Source: Psychrobacter sp. JB385 (lineage in GTDB: Bacteria > Pseudomonadota > Gammaproteobacteria > Pseudomonadales > Moraxellaceae). From it: DNA of 64,000 nucleotides. The position numbers were made by a program, and so were the translations under genes. Positions 19,010-28,731 of the stretch are shown piece after piece (the first letter of the stretch is position 1; every line of letters starts with the position of its first letter). The notes under the pieces were generated by a model, which did no database searches, was not told where the DNA came from, and saw nothing but the letters and a program-made list of their open reading frames with translations. The DNA lies in the NCBI RefSeq assembly GCF_900163785.1, contig NZ_FUKN01000013.1, forward strand, positions 496,001-560,000, given 5' to 3'.

Positions 19010-19708
19010 ATGTGGGAGTTGGTGAAAGCAGGTGGTTGGTTAATGACCCCTATTGTTGTGTGCTCGATTTTGGCATTGGTTATTATCATCGAGCGTAGCC
19101 ATACTTTACAGTTTAACAAGATTGTACCCAGTAGGCTGCGCGAACAGCTGATCACGCGCTTGCGTGAAAACGGTGATATTGGTCGAACACAATTGATGAA
19201 TGTCAAAGAAAAGACCGCGCTTGGCGATATTCTAGCGACGGGTTTGCTCTATCGCCAGTATGGGTTAGAGTCAATGACGATGCATATGCAGAATCGTGCA
19301 AGCGTGCAAATTCATCAATTAGAAAAAAACATCAATATGCTCGGTACCATAGGAGCCATTGCACCACTGCTTGGACTATTGGGTACAGTGTTGGGTATTA
19401 TCTCTTCATTTTTGGCAATCACCGATGGTGCGATGCAAGATCCGACGATGCTTGCGGCAGGTGTGTCACAAGCATTGATTACTACAGCAGCGGGTATGAT
19501 TGTCGCAATTCCAGCATTGGTTGCTTATCGTTATTTTCAGCGCCGTATTATTGATATCAACGCGCAATTTGAGACCCAAGCAGGATTGATGATTCAAGAG
19601 CTATATGATTATCAATTGCTTGAGAATACTTATGTGACAAGTGTCAAGCAGCCTGATCGGTATGCAGGGGCATATGATCAATTGCATAATGCAGTTCAAG
19701 CAGATTAG
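19010..19708 (+). CDS. exbB: ExbB/TolQ/MotA-type proton channel
   Basis: This 232-residue inner-membrane protein of the ExbB/TolQ family has a first transmembrane helix near residues 11-28. A cytoplasmic loop is followed by two more helices within the family core (NMLGTIGAIAPLLGLLGTVLGIISSF and AGVSQALITTAAGMIVAIPALVAY). These glycine- and Thr-rich motifs are the ExbB proton-path signature. With ExbD, encoded 105 bp downstream, it should harness the proton motive force to energise an outer-membrane process. No TonB gene is adjacent, and the genes instead lead into msbA-lpxK, an arrangement seen in several gammaproteobacteria. The exact energised partner is unknown. Confidence 0.9.
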   Translation: MWELVKAGGWLMTPIVVCSILALVIIIERSHTLQFNKIVPSRLREQLITRLRENGDIGRTQLMNVKEKTALGDILATGLLYRQYGLESMTMHMQNRASVQIHQLEKNINMLGTIGAIAPLLGLLGTVLGIISSFLAITDGAMQDPTMLAAGVSQALITTAAGMIVAIPALVAYRYFQRRIIDINAQFETQAGLMIQELYDYQLLENTYVTSVKQPDRYAGAYDQLHNAVQAD

Positions 19709-19813
19709 ACCAAAATAAAGTGACGACAGTGGTTCCTTAATATCAGCTTATCATAAGCAAATATGTGAACCATCACCGAACATAGTGCTATTGAGTGAAT
19801 TAAAGAGAGTGAT

Positions 19814-20245
19814 ATGCGCTTTAGAAAACCGACGGTTGAGCCACTTGAGATTAACTTAACCCCAATGATCGACTGCTTGTTGTTTTTAATTGTGTTTTTA
19901 CTACTGGCAACATCGTTCAATCATTTTAGTCGCTTGAATATCATTCTTCCTGAGGCTGAAGGTGTCGCATTGACAGAGCAAAAAAACAGTATCGAAGTGG
20001 CCGTACAAGAAGACGGCAGTTATTTGGTCAATGGTATTACGCTGGCTAGTAGTAATGAAGCGGAATTGACCAGTATGCTACAACAAGAAGCAGGCAGTAA
20101 TCGTGATATGCTATTTGTCATTGCTGCTGATGCCAATGCCACGCATCAGTCAGTCGTACGAGTAATGGATATCGCTGGTAAGCTTGGATTTTTAAATCTT
20201 AATATCAGTACCGTTGTGCCACTTGGGCAATCTTTGCCGCAATAA
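19814..20245 (+). CDS. exbD: ExbD/TolR-type biopolymer transport protein
   Basis: This 143-residue protein has a short cytoplasmic N-terminus, one transmembrane helix (about 19-37) and a periplasmic domain. The family motif INLTPMIDCLLFLIVFLL places the essential proton-carrying aspartate at D20. The periplasmic part keeps the typical ExbD strand pattern with QEDGSYLVNG and the closing VMDIAGKLGFLNLNIST. It partners with the ExbB-like protein encoded immediately upstream and shares its transcript. GAGAGTGAT precedes the ATG. Confidence 0.92.
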   Translation: MRFRKPTVEPLEINLTPMIDCLLFLIVFLLLATSFNHFSRLNIILPEAEGVALTEQKNSIEVAVQEDGSYLVNGITLASSNEAELTSMLQQEAGSNRDMLFVIAADANATHQSVVRVMDIAGKLGFLNLNISTVVPLGQSLPQ

Positions 20246-20342
20246 GGCCTATATTATATAGTCAGTTTTTCTATAAATACCCTTGTAAAGCTGTGTGTTA
20301 ATCACAGTCCATTCATATGATGATACCCGAATTGAGGCTTTT

Positions 20343-22127
20343 ATGAGCCAAACCTACCAATCTGATTCTGCCAAGACTTCTGCTACTGCTAAGATAACAC
20401 CAGCAAGTGTGTCTAGGTATGCCACATTATTGCGCCTTTTACGCTATCTGAAACCATACTGGTGGGCATTATTGCTCACAGTTTTGGGGTTTGCCATTAA
20501 TGCTGGCACTGAGATTTGGATTGCCAAGCTGTTGCAATATATCACTGATGCTATTAATCAAAATGATCAAAGTCAACAGGACTTATTTCCGTTACTGATT
20601 ATTACATTGTTCTTTGTTCGCGGTGTCGGTAGCTTCTTAGGTAACTATTATTCGGCATTGGTGTCGCGTAATTTGGTTTATGAGCTACGAGTAGAAGTTT
20701 TTAATAAGCTGCTACGCTTGCCAAGCTCATTTTATTTGGCCAATCCAGCTGGCACCATCTCGTCCAAATTGATTTTTGATGTTGAGCAGGTAACGGCCGC
20801 CAGTACTGACTCTATGAAAACCTTGCTACGTGATGGTTTGACAGTCGTAGGACTGATTGGATTTTTGCTCTATAGCAACTGGCGTTTGACCTTGATCTTG
20901 TTTGTCGTGTTACCGCCTATCTTGTGGCTAATTCGTCTGGCTTCCAAACGATATCTCAAGTTGTCTAAAGGTATTCAAGAGACGATGGGCGATGTGAGTC
21001 ATATCACTAATGAGGTCATCGGCGGCTACCAAGTGGTCAAAAACTATGGTGGGCAGGCTTATGAAGCCAAGCGTTTTGATAAAACTTCAAAAAAGAACCT
21101 ACGCCAAGGGATGAAGGTCGTTGTTACCAACAGTATTAATACGCCAGCCGTGCAACTATTAATGGCAGTCGCCATGTCAATTGTAGTGTGGCTTGCCTTG
21201 CGTCCAGCAGTGATAGACAATATCTCGGCTGGTGCTTTTATCTCTTATATTGCCGCTGCAGGATTACTCAGTAAGCCTGTACGGTCATTGACTGATATCA
21301 ACCAAAAGCTGCAAAAAGGCATCGCTGCGGGTGAGTCGATATTTGCTTTATTGGATGAACCAGAAGAAGAAGATACTGGTGTGCTGAGTCCTGAACTATC
21401 AGGACAGATTCGTCTAGATAATGTTGGTTTGGTTTATCCAGATTCGACCGTAGCCTTGCGTGATTTTACGTTGGATGTACGAGCGGGCGAGACGGTCGCG
21501 TTGGTCGGTCGCAGTGGCGCTGGTAAGTCGTCTTTGGTGAATTTGCTGACCCGCACTTTATCGACGACTTCAGGGCAGATTACCTTGGATGGTATGCCTA
21601 TTGAAGATATTACTTTAGAAAGCTTACGGTCTCAAATTGCGATGGTCAATCAGCAAGTGGTGCTTTTCAATACCACCATATTTAACAACATCGCTTATGG
21701 TAGTTTAGCCAATAGAACCCAAGCTGAAGTCGAAAAAGCAGCGAAAGATGCCTTTGCTCATGACTTTATTATAAAAATGCCAAATGGCTATCAAAGCGAA
21801 ATCGGGGCCGAAGGTTTGCAGCTCTCCGGCGGACAGCGTCAACGCTTATCCATTGCTCGTGCTTTGCTAAAAGATGCGCCTATTTTGATTTTAGATGAAG
21901 CCACTAGCGCCCTTGATAACGAATCAGAATACTATATTCAACAAGCACTAGATAACGTGATGAAAGACCGTACGACGTTGGTGATTGCTCATCGTTTGAC
22001 GACGATTGAATCCGCCGACCGTATCGCTGTCATGGATGGTGGTCAAATAATTGAGCTGGGTACACATGATGAGTTGATACAAAAACAAGGTCATTATGCG
22101 CAAATGTATGCTCGAGACTTTACGTAA
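20343..22127 (+). CDS. msbA: lipid A export ABC transporter MsbA
   Basis: MsbA flips lipid A-core across the inner membrane using ATP. The reading frame is open from a GTG at 20295, but the ATG at 20343 is preceded by GAGG at ideal spacing and gives the standard length of 594 residues. The N-terminal half has six transmembrane helices. The nucleotide-binding domain carries Walker A (GRSGAGKSS, K395), the signature LSGGQRQR, Walker B ILILDEATSALD and the switch histidine in VIAHRL. It sits next to lpxK and kdsB, both needed for the same lipid A-KDO pathway, which supports MsbA over a drug exporter. Confidence 0.95.
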   Translation: MSQTYQSDSAKTSATAKITPASVSRYATLLRLLRYLKPYWWALLLTVLGFAINAGTEIWIAKLLQYITDAINQNDQSQQDLFPLLIITLFFVRGVGSFLGNYYSALVSRNLVYELRVEVFNKLLRLPSSFYLANPAGTISSKLIFDVEQVTAASTDSMKTLLRDGLTVVGLIGFLLYSNWRLTLILFVVLPPILWLIRLASKRYLKLSKGIQETMGDVSHITNEVIGGYQVVKNYGGQAYEAKRFDKTSKKNLRQGMKVVVTNSINTPAVQLLMAVAMSIVVWLALRPAVIDNISAGAFISYIAAAGLLSKPVRSLTDINQKLQKGIAAGESIFALLDEPEEEDTGVLSPELSGQIRLDNVGLVYPDSTVALRDFTLDVRAGETVALVGRSGAGKSSLVNLLTRTLSTTSGQITLDGMPIEDITLESLRSQIAMVNQQVVLFNTTIFNNIAYGSLANRTQAEVEKAAKDAFAHDFIIKMPNGYQSEIGAEGLQLSGGQRQRLSIARALLKDAPILILDEATSALDNESEYYIQQALDNVMKDRTTLVIAHRLTTIESADRIAVMDGGQIIELGTHDELIQKQGHYAQMYARDFT

Positions 22128-22210
22128 GTCAATCAGGACATGCGATTAGGCAATAGTTAGGTACAATTCTCGCGCTTAAGCAATGAGAAACATGGGATAA
22201 ATGGCTAACA

Positions 22211-23338
22211 ATGAGTATTGAGACGACGGTGACGCGCGCGTGGCAACGTCAGGCCACTTGGTTATGGCTGCTGCTGCCTTTAAGCTGGTTGTATGGGCTC
22301 ATTACAATGATACGTCGGCAGGCTTACAAGAGCGGCGTCTTATCCAGTTATCGTGCCCCTGTTCCTGTGATGGTGATTGGTAATATCAGTGTGGGTGGTA
22401 GTGGCAAGACGCCGCTGATTATTACTTTGGTCGATTATTTGCAACAACAAGGGGTTAATGTCGGTGTCATCAGTCGTGGTTATGGCGGGGATACCAGTCA
22501 GATGCCAGCATTGGTTAGTAAGAGTAGTCTGCCCAGTGTGGTAGGAGACGAGCCTTGTCTGATTGTGAATACGACAGGGGTGGCGATGGCAGTATGCCCC
22601 AACCGTGAGCAAGCAATTACTACGCTATTAAAGGCCTATCCAGATCTACAGTTTATTATTGCGGATGATGGCTTGCAGCATTATGCCCTACAGCGCGATA
22701 TAGAATGGATTGTCGTAGATGCGGCACGGGGTTTTGGTAATGAGCAGCTGTTACCCACTGGGTTTTTACGTGAGCCAATATCACGGTTAAAAGAGGCGGA
22801 TGTCATTTATCATGAGAAGGCAATGGATGCATCAAATCATGATAATGCAGACAATGACCAGCATCATGTCAATCGCCTGACCATGCATCTAGAAGCGGAT
22901 AGTATGCAGCGCTTATGGCAATCCTCCTTTGACAGTCAAATGAGTAGGGATATGCCTGAAAAAGGTAGTCCAGTACATGCAGTCAGCGGTATTGGTTATC
23001 CGCAGCGTTTTTTTGATACGCTAGATTCGCTTGGGTACAACGTCATTGGGCATCCGTATCCTGATCATTATGCCTTTAGCTTAGCTGAGCTGGCTGAATA
23101 CAGTGATTATCCGATTGTTGTAACCACGAAAGATGCAGTAAAAATAAGAGCACTATTATTAGAATATACGGCACAGCAAGCGTTAACGGGCGACTATGAA
23201 AAGCTTGCAAATAATTTATGGGTATTACCAGTCACTGCTGTATTGTCCAACAACTGTTACTCGCATCTGAATCAACAGTTGAGTCAATTAGGTATCACTA
23301 CGCAAAACGATCAAGCCAACAGCCATATGAACGAATAA
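22211..23338 (+). CDS. lpxK: tetraacyldisaccharide 4'-kinase
   Basis: LpxK adds the 4'-phosphate in lipid A biosynthesis at the inner membrane. The 375-residue protein has an N-terminal membrane-associated hydrophobic helix (about residues 17-33). The P-loop is GNISVGGSGKTP (from G57, K66), followed by VISRGYGG and the catalytic-region motif IIADDGLQHYAL. The later segment HAVSGIGYPQRFFDTL matches the family C-terminal domain. A hydrophilic insert around 205-235 is longer than in the E. coli enzyme. It lies 83 bp after msbA and 59 bp before kdsB, consistent with one operon. Confidence 0.94.
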   Translation: MSIETTVTRAWQRQATWLWLLLPLSWLYGLITMIRRQAYKSGVLSSYRAPVPVMVIGNISVGGSGKTPLIITLVDYLQQQGVNVGVISRGYGGDTSQMPALVSKSSLPSVVGDEPCLIVNTTGVAMAVCPNREQAITTLLKAYPDLQFIIADDGLQHYALQRDIEWIVVDAARGFGNEQLLPTGFLREPISRLKEADVIYHEKAMDASNHDNADNDQHHVNRLTMHLEADSMQRLWQSSFDSQMSRDMPEKGSPVHAVSGIGYPQRFFDTLDSLGYNVIGHPYPDHYAFSLAELAEYSDYPIVVTTKDAVKIRALLLEYTAQQALTGDYEKLANNLWVLPVTAVLSNNCYSHLNQQLSQLGITTQNDQANSHMNE

Positions 23339-23397
23339 AATAGTACAAAAAACAATGGCTGATATTTCAAACCATACAAACTCTATAGGAATAAACC

Positions 23398-24213
23398 ATG
23401 TCATTCGCTGCTGCGCCTGCCAAAACTCACATTGTCATTCCTGCTCGTTTTAAAAGTACAAGGTTGCCTGGTAAGCCACTATTAACCATTCACGGTAAGC
23501 CAATGATTCTTTGGGTCGCCGAAAAGGCAAAAGCGGCAGATTTTGCAGATGATATGTGTGTTGCGACTGATGATGAGCGTATCGCTCAGGTGTGTATAGA
23601 AGCGGGCTTTGATGTGGTCATGACCAGTAGCGAGCATGTGTCGGGCACAGATCGCCTAGCAGAAGTGGCAGCTATTAAAGGCTGGGCAGATCATGACATT
23701 GTGGTCAACATGCAAGGTGATGAGCCTCTTGTGCCGCCGTTGTTGCTGGAGCAAGTAAAGGCACTTTTGGTCGCCGACAACGATAGCGTGATGGCAACCC
23801 TATGTGAACCTATAGAGGATTATGAGACTTTTCATCGCCCATCTGTGGTAAAAGTGGTCAGTCAGCAGTCCAATAACAGTCAGCGTGCGCTGTACTTTAG
23901 CCGAGCACCGATTCCTTGTGACCGTGATGTGGTTTTGTCTAACACAACCGATCATAAAGCCCCAAAAAACGCCTATCGTCATTTAGGTCTATACGCTTAT
24001 CGCGTCAGTCTATTGCAGCAGTTTGTACATTGGCCACAAACACCACTTGAGAGCCTTGAAAGCTTAGAGCAGTTACGTATTTTAGAAAACGGTGGGCACA
24101 TTGCTATTGCATCAGCAGCATGTCAGCTGCCAGCTGGTGTTGATACGCAAGAAGACTTGGCGCGCTTAAATGCGATGAGCTTAGCCGATTTTCAAAACCC
24201 TATTGCAAAATAA
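23398..24213 (+). CDS. kdsB: CMP-KDO synthetase
   Basis: KdsB (3-deoxy-manno-octulosonate cytidylyltransferase) activates KDO with CTP for lipopolysaccharide core assembly in the cytoplasm. The 271-residue product starts after AGGAATAAACC and has the nucleotidyltransferase motif [16 protein letters not shown], then [22 protein letters not shown] and [14 protein letters not shown]. These define the KdsB active site. It is somewhat longer than the 248 residues of E. coli KdsB. The stop codon is only 2 bp from the holB start, so translation is probably coupled. Confidence 0.96.
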   Translation: MSFAAAPAKTHIVIPARFKSTRLPGKPLLTIHGKPMILWVAEKAKAADFADDMCVATDDERIAQVCIEAGFDVVMTSSEHVSGTDRLAEVAAIKGWADHDIVVNMQGDEPLVPPLLLEQVKALLVADNDSVMATLCEPIEDYETFHRPSVVKVVSQQSNNSQRALYFSRAPIPCDRDVVLSNTTDHKAPKNAYRHLGLYAYRVSLLQQFVHWPQTPLESLESLEQLRILENGGHIAIASAACQLPAGVDTQEDLARLNAMSLADFQNPIAK

Positions 24214-24215
24214 TC

Positions 24216-25343
24216 ATGAATAACCTGATGAAAAACACAGGCATCGTCGATGCCACAGAGAATATTTATTTTGCGCCGTTGTTGCCGTGGCAAGAGGCTT
24301 TGTGGTCGCAGTTGACAACGCGAGTGCAATCACAACAGCCTTTGCCTCATGCGCTACTTGCCGCAGGAATGCAAGGCATGGGTAAACGTGCTTTTGTATG
24401 GCGACTGATTGCTTGGTTATTGTGCCGCGAACGCGCAACGCACCCAGCAGGAGCCTGTGCAAAATGTGAGAGCTGTCAATGGCTCAGATCAGGCACGCAT
24501 CCAAGCTTGCAAGTATTACCTATTGTTCGTATGCCAAGTAGTACAGAGTCTACGGATAATACAGAAAAGTCGAATAGCAAAACAAAAGACAAAAAAGCAT
24601 CCCAATCCAACAGCGCGCTTAAAATTAAAATAGATGACATTCGTGCCTTACAGCCTTTTATTTATCAAGGGGGTCAAGGCATACGTATCTGTGTGTTAGA
24701 TCAAGCTGAGCAAATGACCATTGCGGCTGCTAACGCATTACTTAAGACGCTGGAGGAACCACAGTCGCAGGTTCATTTGTTTTTGATCAGCGATACGCCC
24801 GCGCAGTTACTGCCCACTATCAAAAGCCGTGTCCAGCAGTTACCGTTACAAACAATTGATACTACAGTTGCTGTCGATTACGTTACCCATGCATTGGGTC
24901 ATACTATCAATCGTGAGGCTGTGAGTACTGCTGCGATTGAACAACTTATCCAACTGGCAAATGGCGCGCCACTCGCAGCAATAGCCATGGCGCAAGCGCC
25001 ATGGTACAGTAAACGAAGCTTATGGCTAACGACGTGGCAAGCATTGCGTAGCGGTAAGCGCAGTAGTGTGGCGGCGAGTGATTACTGGCAAAATCAGTTA
25101 AGTATTGTAGAATTTATGCAATTGTCTGAGATGATGTTACTTGATATACGCCGTGTCCGTCTCGGTCTTCAAGAGCTACAAAAAGACGTCAATCTATCAA
25201 ACGTTTTAGAGTCGTATCAACCAACGGATAGTGGCTTAGAGGCATTTGCCAGTAGTCTACAACAGACCAAAATTGCACTACAACAAAATGTGCAAGAAAA
25301 ATTTGCCTATGATAAGCTGATGCAAGAATTGGCGTATTTATAA
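24216..25343 (+). CDS. holB: DNA polymerase III subunit delta'
   Basis: This is a clamp-loader subunit of the DNA polymerase III holoenzyme. The 375-residue protein has the AAA+ RuvB-like fold. A P-loop-like sequence GMQGMGKRAF is followed by a zinc module with cysteines in CRERATHPAGACAKCESC. DIRALQPFIYQGGQGIRICVLDQAEQM and NALLKTLEEPQSQVHLFLISD are the canonical delta' segments, including the SRC-like SRVQQLPL. A Ser/Lys/Thr-rich insert (about 108-135) after the zinc module is not in the E. coli protein. It is tightly coupled to kdsB and followed 120 bp later by pilZ, the usual gammaproteobacterial order. Confidence 0.93.
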   Translation: MNNLMKNTGIVDATENIYFAPLLPWQEALWSQLTTRVQSQQPLPHALLAAGMQGMGKRAFVWRLIAWLLCRERATHPAGACAKCESCQWLRSGTHPSLQVLPIVRMPSSTESTDNTEKSNSKTKDKKASQSNSALKIKIDDIRALQPFIYQGGQGIRICVLDQAEQMTIAAANALLKTLEEPQSQVHLFLISDTPAQLLPTIKSRVQQLPLQTIDTTVAVDYVTHALGHTINREAVSTAAIEQLIQLANGAPLAAIAMAQAPWYSKRSLWLTTWQALRSGKRSSVAASDYWQNQLSIVEFMQLSEMMLLDIRRVRLGLQELQKDVNLSNVLESYQPTDSGLEAFASSLQQTKIALQQNVQEKFAYDKLMQELAYL

Positions 25344-25463
25344 AATTGCATGGTAGCCACTAGAGACAGTTTGGGCATTTGTTACTATTATGCTGTATGT
25401 ATCACTAAGTAATATGTCGCTAAGTAGTCATATAAAAAATCTAACTTATAAAGGAAGCTGACG

Positions 25464-25811
25464 ATGGCAATGCCAGGACGCGGCGGGATTTTAACCTGCC
25501 ATATTGAAAATATTGAAACGTTATATGCCAGCTACTTATCCTTTGTGAGTAACGGGGCATTATTTGTGCCTTCTAATCAACCGCAAAAACTGGGTAATGA
25601 AGTATTCATTGCCATCACCCTACCAAACTCAAGTGAGCGATTGCCTATGAATGGCAAAGTGGTTTGGGTAAATGCTAAAACACAAGGTGGGCGTCCAGCA
25701 GGTTTTGCCGTACAAATTGGGACAGACATCGCAGGTCAACGAATCAAAAATGAAGTTGAGCGCCTCCTTGCTGGTAAAATAGAAGGCTTGCAATCTACTT
25801 ATACGATGTAA
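25464..25811 (+). CDS. pilZ: type IV pilus PilZ protein
   Basis: This 115-residue cytoplasmic protein resembles Pseudomonas PilZ, needed for type IV pilus biogenesis through PilB. Shared segments include GILTCHI, LYASYLSFVSNGALFVPSN, LGNEVFIAITLP, MNGKVVWVNAK and RPAGFAVQIG. As in that founding PilZ, the RxxxR cyclic-di-GMP-binding motif is absent, so nucleotide binding is unlikely. AAGGAAG precedes the ATG. A strong terminator follows at 25885-25920, ending the exbB-pilZ transcript. Confidence 0.9.
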   Translation: MAMPGRGGILTCHIENIETLYASYLSFVSNGALFVPSNQPQKLGNEVFIAITLPNSSERLPMNGKVVWVNAKTQGGRPAGFAVQIGTDIAGQRIKNEVERLLAGKIEGLQSTYTM

Positions 25812-25884
25812 TGTTGAAAGATAACAGAGCGCTGTTTGTTAAATACAGTATTTGTGAAATATATTAAATTTTGAATACGCGTAA

Positions 25885-25920
25885 AAAAAACAGCCTTACC
25901 ATTTTATAAGGCTGTTTTTT
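25885..25920. terminator. bidirectional intrinsic terminator
   Basis: A perfect 14-bp stem (25885-25898 with 25907-25920) has flanking A and T runs and lies between the convergent pilZ and polyphosphate kinase genes. Confidence 0.9.
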
Positions 25921-25936
25921 TATGCATCATAAGATG

Positions 25937-26950
25937 TTAGTAGCGAGGCGGCACATACATATCATCTGGAATCGGTTCACGATAGTACTCATCATCACGC
26001 TTGCGATCAGGTAGCTCAATCTCTTCACGCGGCACTTCCTTATAGGGGATTTGCTCAAGTAAGTGTGCAATACAGTTTAGCCGAGCGCGCTTCTTGTTAT
26101 TGCCTTCAACCACCCACCATGGTGCCTCAGGGATATGAGTACGCTCAAACATGGTTTCTTTTGCTTTGGTATAATCTTCCCAACGTCGCCGTGATTGCAA
26201 GTCCATTGGTGAGAGTTTCCACTGTTTAAGAGGATCATGAATACGGCTCATAAAGCGTGAGTGTTGCTCATCGTCAGTGATTGAAAACCAATACTTGACC
26301 AAGCGAATGCCTGATCGTACTAGCATACGTTCAAATTCGGGTACGGACTGAAAAAATTCTTCGTATTGAGCATCGCTACAAAACCCCATGACCCTTTCAA
26401 CACCGCCGCGGTTGTACCAACTGCGATCAAATAAAACAATCTCACCTGCTGCTGGCAAGTGTGCCACATAACGCTGAAAATACCATTGGGTTTGCTCACG
26501 TTCAGTAGGGGCAGGTAGGGCAGCTACTCGGCACACACGAGGGTTTAGGCGCTGGGTAATACGCTTAATCGCGCCACCTTTGCCAGCAGAGTCTCGACCT
26601 TCAAATATCACTACGATACGCTCACCGCGATCGACGACCCAATCTTGTAACTTGATAAGTTCTCGCTGTAGCCGTACCAATTCTTGAAAATACGTGCGAC
26701 GGTTTAGCTTTTCTTTTTCACTCATTTCAATACCATCAAAACGAAAGTCACGTATATAATCATCTATCTCGTTTTCAAGCTCTTCGTCATAATTGTCGAT
26801 CAAATCTTCATGCATCTTACGACGCAATTCATCGTTAAAGACTTCTTTATCCATGCGCTCAACAAAATTTTCTTGCTCACGCACGCTAAGCTCATTACGT
26901 TCTTGCGGTGTTAAAAATTTTGGGTCAATGGCTGAAGGTATATTACCCAT
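25937..26950 (-). CDS. ppk2: polyphosphate kinase 2
   Basis: PPK2 enzymes transfer phosphate between polyphosphate and nucleoside diphosphates or monophosphates. The start at 26950 is chosen because AGGAG lies 6 nt upstream; an in-frame ATG at 27049 would add 33 unlikely residues. The 337-residue product has an N-terminal helical extension, Walker A GRDSAGKGG (118-126, K124), and the PPK2 motif FDRSWYNRGGVERVMGFC, which includes the Walker B Asp-Arg pair. A lid segment with DDEQHSRFMSRI follows. The length and motifs suit the single-domain class that makes NTP from polyphosphate, but the class cannot be proven from motifs alone. Confidence 0.93.
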   Translation of the reverse strand: MGNIPSAIDPKFLTPQERNELSVREQENFVERMDKEVFNDELRRKMHEDLIDNYDEELENEIDDYIRDFRFDGIEMSEKEKLNRRTYFQELVRLQRELIKLQDWVVDRGERIVVIFEGRDSAGKGGAIKRITQRLNPRVCRVAALPAPTEREQTQWYFQRYVAHLPAAGEIVLFDRSWYNRGGVERVMGFCSDAQYEEFFQSVPEFERMLVRSGIRLVKYWFSITDDEQHSRFMSRIHDPLKQWKLSPMDLQSRRRWEDYTKAKETMFERTHIPEAPWWVVEGNNKKRARLNCIAHLLEQIPYKEVPREEIELPDRKRDDEYYREPIPDDMYVPPRY

Positions 26951-27248
26951 CAAAAGCTCCTGATAAATATTGTTATAGTTTTTATTAATTGCGCGTCTTA
27001 CTTTAGCATATTTAACAATAAAGATTATGACTTGACCCTGCTTTCTCATTGTATTTTCACGGATTTTGTTACTGAGTGTATGACGCTTCTAAAGTAGCAT
27101 AGATGCAAGGATAATCACCTATAGTTGTACCCGTAGATTTTATGGTAAGGACACTTTTCATTCAAAAGGCAAAAATAATGACAAAAACTGTCTGTCTAAA
27201 TAGGAACTTTTTATCGCATCCTGAGTCTGGATTGATACATCTAGGCAC

Positions 27249-27284
27249 AAAAAAACATCCTCTAATCAGCAGATTAAAGGATGT
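27249..27284 (-). terminator. intrinsic terminator of the thiolase gene
   Basis: A 13-bp stem with one mismatch (27255-27267 with 27272-27284) is followed on the minus strand by a T run at 27249-27255. Confidence 0.8.
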
Positions 27285-27330
27285 CTTAATATTTTGAAAA
27301 GCGTGATCGATTAATTAGTAAATGACAGAT

Positions 27331-28731
27331 TTACTTTTCTAAGATGCAAGTCACACCTTGACCGCCAGCTGCACAAATAGAGATAAGCGCGCGGCCAGAT
27401 CCTTTTTGATCCAGCAATTTTGCCGCAGTGGCTAAAATACGAGCGCCAGTGGCAGCAAATGGATGACCTGCTGCTAATGATGACCCATTTACATTGAGTT
27501 TGTTGCGATCGATAGCGCCAAGTGGCGCGTCAAGACCTAAGCGCTCTTCACAGAATTTCTGGTCTTCCCAAGCCGCAAGTGTCGACAATACTTGTGAAGC
27601 AAATGCTTCGTGAATCTCATAAAAATCAAAATCTTGCAGTGTCAAGCCAGCGCGCTCAAGCATACGCGGTACTGCATACGCTGGTGCCATGAGTAAGCCT
27701 TCAGTAGTACCAGACTTACCAATGAAATCAACGGCGGCTGTTTCTTGGTGTACGATATAAGCGAGTGGTTTTAGATTGTGCTCTTTCGCCCACTCATCAG
27801 TACCCAATAAGACACAAGACGCACCATCAGTTAATGGCGTAGAGTTGGCTGCTGTCATTGTCGGGTTGGCATTCTTTTTACCAAATACAGGTTTTAGTTT
27901 GCCCAGTTTTTCTAAAGTTGTGTCTGGACGCAAGTTGTTATCACGCGTCAAACCCTTATATGGCGTGATTAAGTCATCAAAAAAGCCTTCATCATAAGCG
28001 CGGGCAAGGTTTTTGTGACTGTTAAAAGCGAGCTCATCTTGTGCTTCGCGGCTGATATTCCATTCAAGTGTGGTGATGGCTTGATGCTCACCCATTGACA
28101 GTCCTGTGCGCGGCTCACCATTTTGTGGCGAATCAATCAAGTCTTTTGGGTTTAAACCCATCAAGGCTTTTAGACGTTGTTTATTGTCTTTTGCCGCTCC
28201 TAACTTAATGAGGACTTTACGTAAACCATCGCCAATGGCAATAGGTGCGTCGGAGGTCGTATCAACGCCGCCTGTGATGGCTGAGTCAATCAGACCCAAG
28301 GCAATCTTATTGGCAGACGCGAAAGTCGCTTGTAAGCCCGTACCGCAAGCTTGTGAAATGTCGTAAGTTGGGGTATGCGGACTGAGCGCTGTATTCAATG
28401 TGGCTTCACGAGTAAGATTGATATCGCGGCTCAACTTCATGACAGCGCCAGACACCACTTCACCCAATACTTCATCTTGTAGATTATAGCGCTCGATCAA
28501 ACCGTCTAAAGCAGCCGTTAGCATGTCTGTATTGCTCACATCAGCGTATGAACCGTTTGAGCGTGCAAATGGGATACGATTACCACCTAAAATAGCCACT
28601 CGATTCTGACCTGAGGCCATTCCAGATTTGCGGCTTTTGGTCGCTACTGGCTTTGATTTTTTGTCATCACTTGCTTTTACAACAGTGCTTTCTACCACAG
28701 GACTATCAGGGTGATTGTTTTTATTACTCAT
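27331..28731 (-). CDS. acetyl-CoA acetyltransferase (FadA2/FadI-like thiolase)
   Basis: This 466-residue thiolase cleaves 3-ketoacyl-CoA with CoA or condenses acyl-CoA units. The catalytic nucleophile is C129 (SQACGTGLQ). The other active-site blocks are YEIHEAFASQV, SSLAAGHPFAATGA with the general base His, and the terminal CAAGGQGVTCIL with the second Cys. A Lys/Ser-rich N-terminal lead of about 40 residues is unusual. It is divergent from a FabG4-type reductase and a MaoC hydratase, the same trio as fadA2-fabG4-htdX in mycobacteria, which suggests a shared acyl-CoA pathway. The length fits FadI-type trifunctional thiolases better than biosynthetic PhaA (about 390). Confidence 0.9.
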   Translation of the reverse strand: MSNKNNHPDSPVVESTVVKASDDKKSKPVATKSRKSGMASGQNRVAILGGNRIPFARSNGSYADVSNTDMLTAALDGLIERYNLQDEVLGEVVSGAVMKLSRDINLTREATLNTALSPHTPTYDISQACGTGLQATFASANKIALGLIDSAITGGVDTTSDAPIAIGDGLRKVLIKLGAAKDNKQRLKALMGLNPKDLIDSPQNGEPRTGLSMGEHQAITTLEWNISREAQDELAFNSHKNLARAYDEGFFDDLITPYKGLTRDNNLRPDTTLEKLGKLKPVFGKKNANPTMTAANSTPLTDGASCVLLGTDEWAKEHNLKPLAYIVHQETAAVDFIGKSGTTEGLLMAPAYAVPRMLERAGLTLQDFDFYEIHEAFASQVLSTLAAWEDQKFCEERLGLDAPLGAIDRNKLNVNGSSLAAGHPFAATGARILATAAKLLDQKGSGRALISICAAGGQGVTCILEK